Assembly (NCBI RefSeq): GCF_014192155.1
Contig: NZ_JACHXO010000004.1
Location: forward strand, 186,001 to 250,000
Direction: 5' to 3'
Source of the DNA: Roseateles terrae
GTDB lineage: Bacteria; Pseudomonadota; Gammaproteobacteria; Burkholderiales; Burkholderiaceae_C
Length of the DNA: 64,000 bases
The notes beneath the pieces were generated by a model, which saw only the letters and a program-made list of their open reading frames with translations, was not told the origin of the DNA and ran no database searches. The position numbers were made by a program, and so were the translations under genes. Below are positions 62,968 to 64,000 of this stretch, one piece after another (position 1 is the stretch's first letter; each line of letters opens with the position of its first letter).

Positions 62968-63363
62968 TCAGCGATAGTGCTCCGCCTCCGGCGGTGGCAC
63001 GACCCAGGCGTGCATCCGGTCTTCGTAGACCGACACCGTCGGCGCAGGAAAACCGGGATCCGCAAACGCGCCGACCGGCACCGCCACCACCTCGGGCATC
63101 GAGGCCATGTCGTACCAGACGGTGTCGCCACACTGCGGACAGAAATGAAAAGTCGCACGACCGCCTTCATCGCCGACGCGGACGAAGCTTGACGAGGTGC
63201 CTTTCATCGTCACGCCGGAGCGTGCAAAGCGGGCCTGAGCGGCGAAGACGCTGCCCGAGCGCCGCTGGCAGGCCAGGCAGTGGCAAATGGACACCCGCAA
63301 AGGGTCCCCGGTGACCCGGGCGCTGAGTTGGCCGCAGGTGCAGGCCGCCAGTCGTTCAGACAT
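62968..63363 (-). CDS. GFA/CENP-V domain protein
   Basis: The 131-residue protein has the zinc-binding pattern of glutathione-dependent formaldehyde-activating-like (GFA) proteins: CTCG (8-11), CHCLACQ (27-33) and FCPQCGD (74-80). Family members bind zinc and are annotated as formaldehyde-activating or CENP-V-like, mostly without proof of activity. It lies upstream of, and on the same strand as, the convergent boundary with the M14 gene, and 27 bases downstream of the SCO gene. Confidence 0.9.
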   Translation of the reverse strand: MSERLAACTCGQLSARVTGDPLRVSICHCLACQRRSGSVFAAQARFARSGVTMKGTSSSFVRVGDEGGRATFHFCPQCGDTVWYDMASMPEVVAVPVGAFADPGFPAPTVSVYEDRMHAWVVPPPEAEHYR

Positions 63364-63390
63364 GAACCCCTCCTGGCCCGCGTGAGGCCT

Positions 63391-64000
63391 TTATTGCCCC
63401 GCCAGCAGCAGCTTGATGTCGCTCATCAGCGGCTGCGTGCCGCCGCCATAACGGGCATAGACCCGGACCCGGCCTTCCGGATCAAACAGGAAGCTGGCGG
63501 CGGTGTGGTCCACGGTGTAGGTGTCCGGCGTGCTGCCAGGCTTTTGGGTGTAGTAGACCTTGAATTCCTTGGCGGTCTCGCGGATCTGCTCCTCGCTGCC
63601 ACGCAGCGCCACGAAGCTGGGATCGAAGCTGCTCAGATAGACCTTGAGCAGTTCCGGCCGGTCGCGCTGCGGATCGACCGTGATGAAGATGCCCTGCACC
63701 CGCTCCCCATCCGGACCCAGCGCCTTCTTCACTTCCGCCAGCTCCTGCATGGTCGTCGGGCAGACGTCCGGACACTGGGTGTAGCCGAAGAACACCACCA
63801 CCACCTTGCCTTTGAAGTCCTGCAGGGTGCGCATGCGGCCGTCGATATCCGGCAGGATGAAGCTGCGCGCGTAATTGGCGCCCGTCAGGTCCACCCCCTG
63901 GAAGGCAGGTTTGGGCGCCGAGCCGAAGCCCAGCTTGTCGCAGCCGGTCAGCAGCAGCGTGGCACTCAGGGCGGCGCCCAGCGCGGCCAGACCCAGGGAA
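63391..64000 (-). CDS. SCO1/SenC-family lipoprotein, 5' truncated
   Basis: The frame runs off the right edge, so the first residues are missing. The visible N-terminal part reads LGAALSATLLLTGCDKLGF, a lipoprotein signal with a lipobox Cys. The mature protein has the copper-binding CPDVC motif (in GYTQCPDVCPTTM) and the distal His in YTVDHTAASFLF, the three ligands of SCO proteins. It assists assembly of the CuA site of cytochrome oxidase, anchored at the periplasmic face. Cytochrome oxidase genes would be expected upstream of the window end. Confidence 0.94.
   Translation of the reverse strand, partial: SLGLAALGAALSATLLLTGCDKLGFGSAPKPAFQGVDLTGANYARSFILPDIDGRMRTLQDFKGKVVVVFFGYTQCPDVCPTTMQELAEVKKALGPDGERVQGIFITVDPQRDRPELLKVYLSSFDPSFVALRGSEEQIRETAKEFKVYYTQKPGSTPDTYTVDHTAASFLFDPEGRVRVYARYGGGTQPLMSDIKLLLAGQ

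Overview
This 64 kb window is high in G+C (roughly two thirds by eye) and has the gene content of a betaproteobacterium of the order Burkholderiales. The best fit is the Roseateles/Mitsuaria/Rubrivivax neighbourhood. The clues are a DUF4148 protein, a MarR-like EPS-associated regulator, and the style of the lysS, ychF, ubiH-type, dsbC and rpoH genes. The genus is an inference. I saw no rRNA, tRNA, CRISPR array, insertion sequence or recombinase.

Region 1 (1-20858, plus strand) is one long, tightly packed polysaccharide operon with many 1- or 4-base gene overlaps. It runs: outer-membrane export protein (5' end cut by the window), Wzz-like protein, small EPS regulator, a CDP-3,6-dideoxyhexose pathway (ddhD, rfbF, rfbG, rfbH, an RmlC-like epimerase and an SDR reductase; this order suggests CDP-ascarylose), a Wzx-like flippase, five family 2 glycosyltransferases, two SDR enzymes and a Wzy-like polymerase. 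It ends with genes for GDP-D-glycero-D-manno-heptose. There the guanylyltransferase and GmhB-type phosphatase are fused to each other and to an extra P-loop kinase domain, followed by a GHMP kinase and a GmhA-like isomerase.

Region 2 (20917-34252, minus strand) is a second, convergent sugar cluster. Read in its own direction it has wbpB-wbpD-wbpE (UDP-GlcNAc3NAcA branch), a flippase, a hexapeptide acyltransferase, two GT4 glycosyltransferases, a methyltransferase, a DegT aminotransferase, a PglC-like initiating transferase, a WbpM/PglF-like 4,6-dehydratase and a membrane sulfatase-fold transferase. WbpA, WbpI and a second Wzy are absent from the window. WbpE has an unusual insertion made partly of 12-bp tandem repeats.

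Region 3 (34363-46292) is mostly housekeeping: lysS, a DUF4148 protein, enoyl-CoA hydratase, a multi-TM chemoreceptor, a hypothetical protein, DUF3108, an M61 peptidase, DUF3429, dsbC, a UbiH-family hydroxylase and ychF.

Region 4 (46300-48406) is a small accessory patch. It holds a decayed AlbA_2/Schlafen-type gene (two frameshifts and a nonsense codon), an intact Abi_2-family gene, and a minus-strand unit with a near-consensus sigma-70 promoter and an intrinsic terminator that looks like an undescribed short RNA.

Region 5 (48407-64000) holds a ModA-like binding protein, an MFS symporter divergent from a LysR gene, a MscS channel, a MASE1-CHASE-PAS histidine kinase, rpoH with a perfect CIRCE operator in its leader, a tautomerase, a YciI protein, a beta-propeller histidine kinase with no adjacent regulator, an M14 carboxypeptidase-like protein, a GFA protein and a SCO protein cut by the window end.
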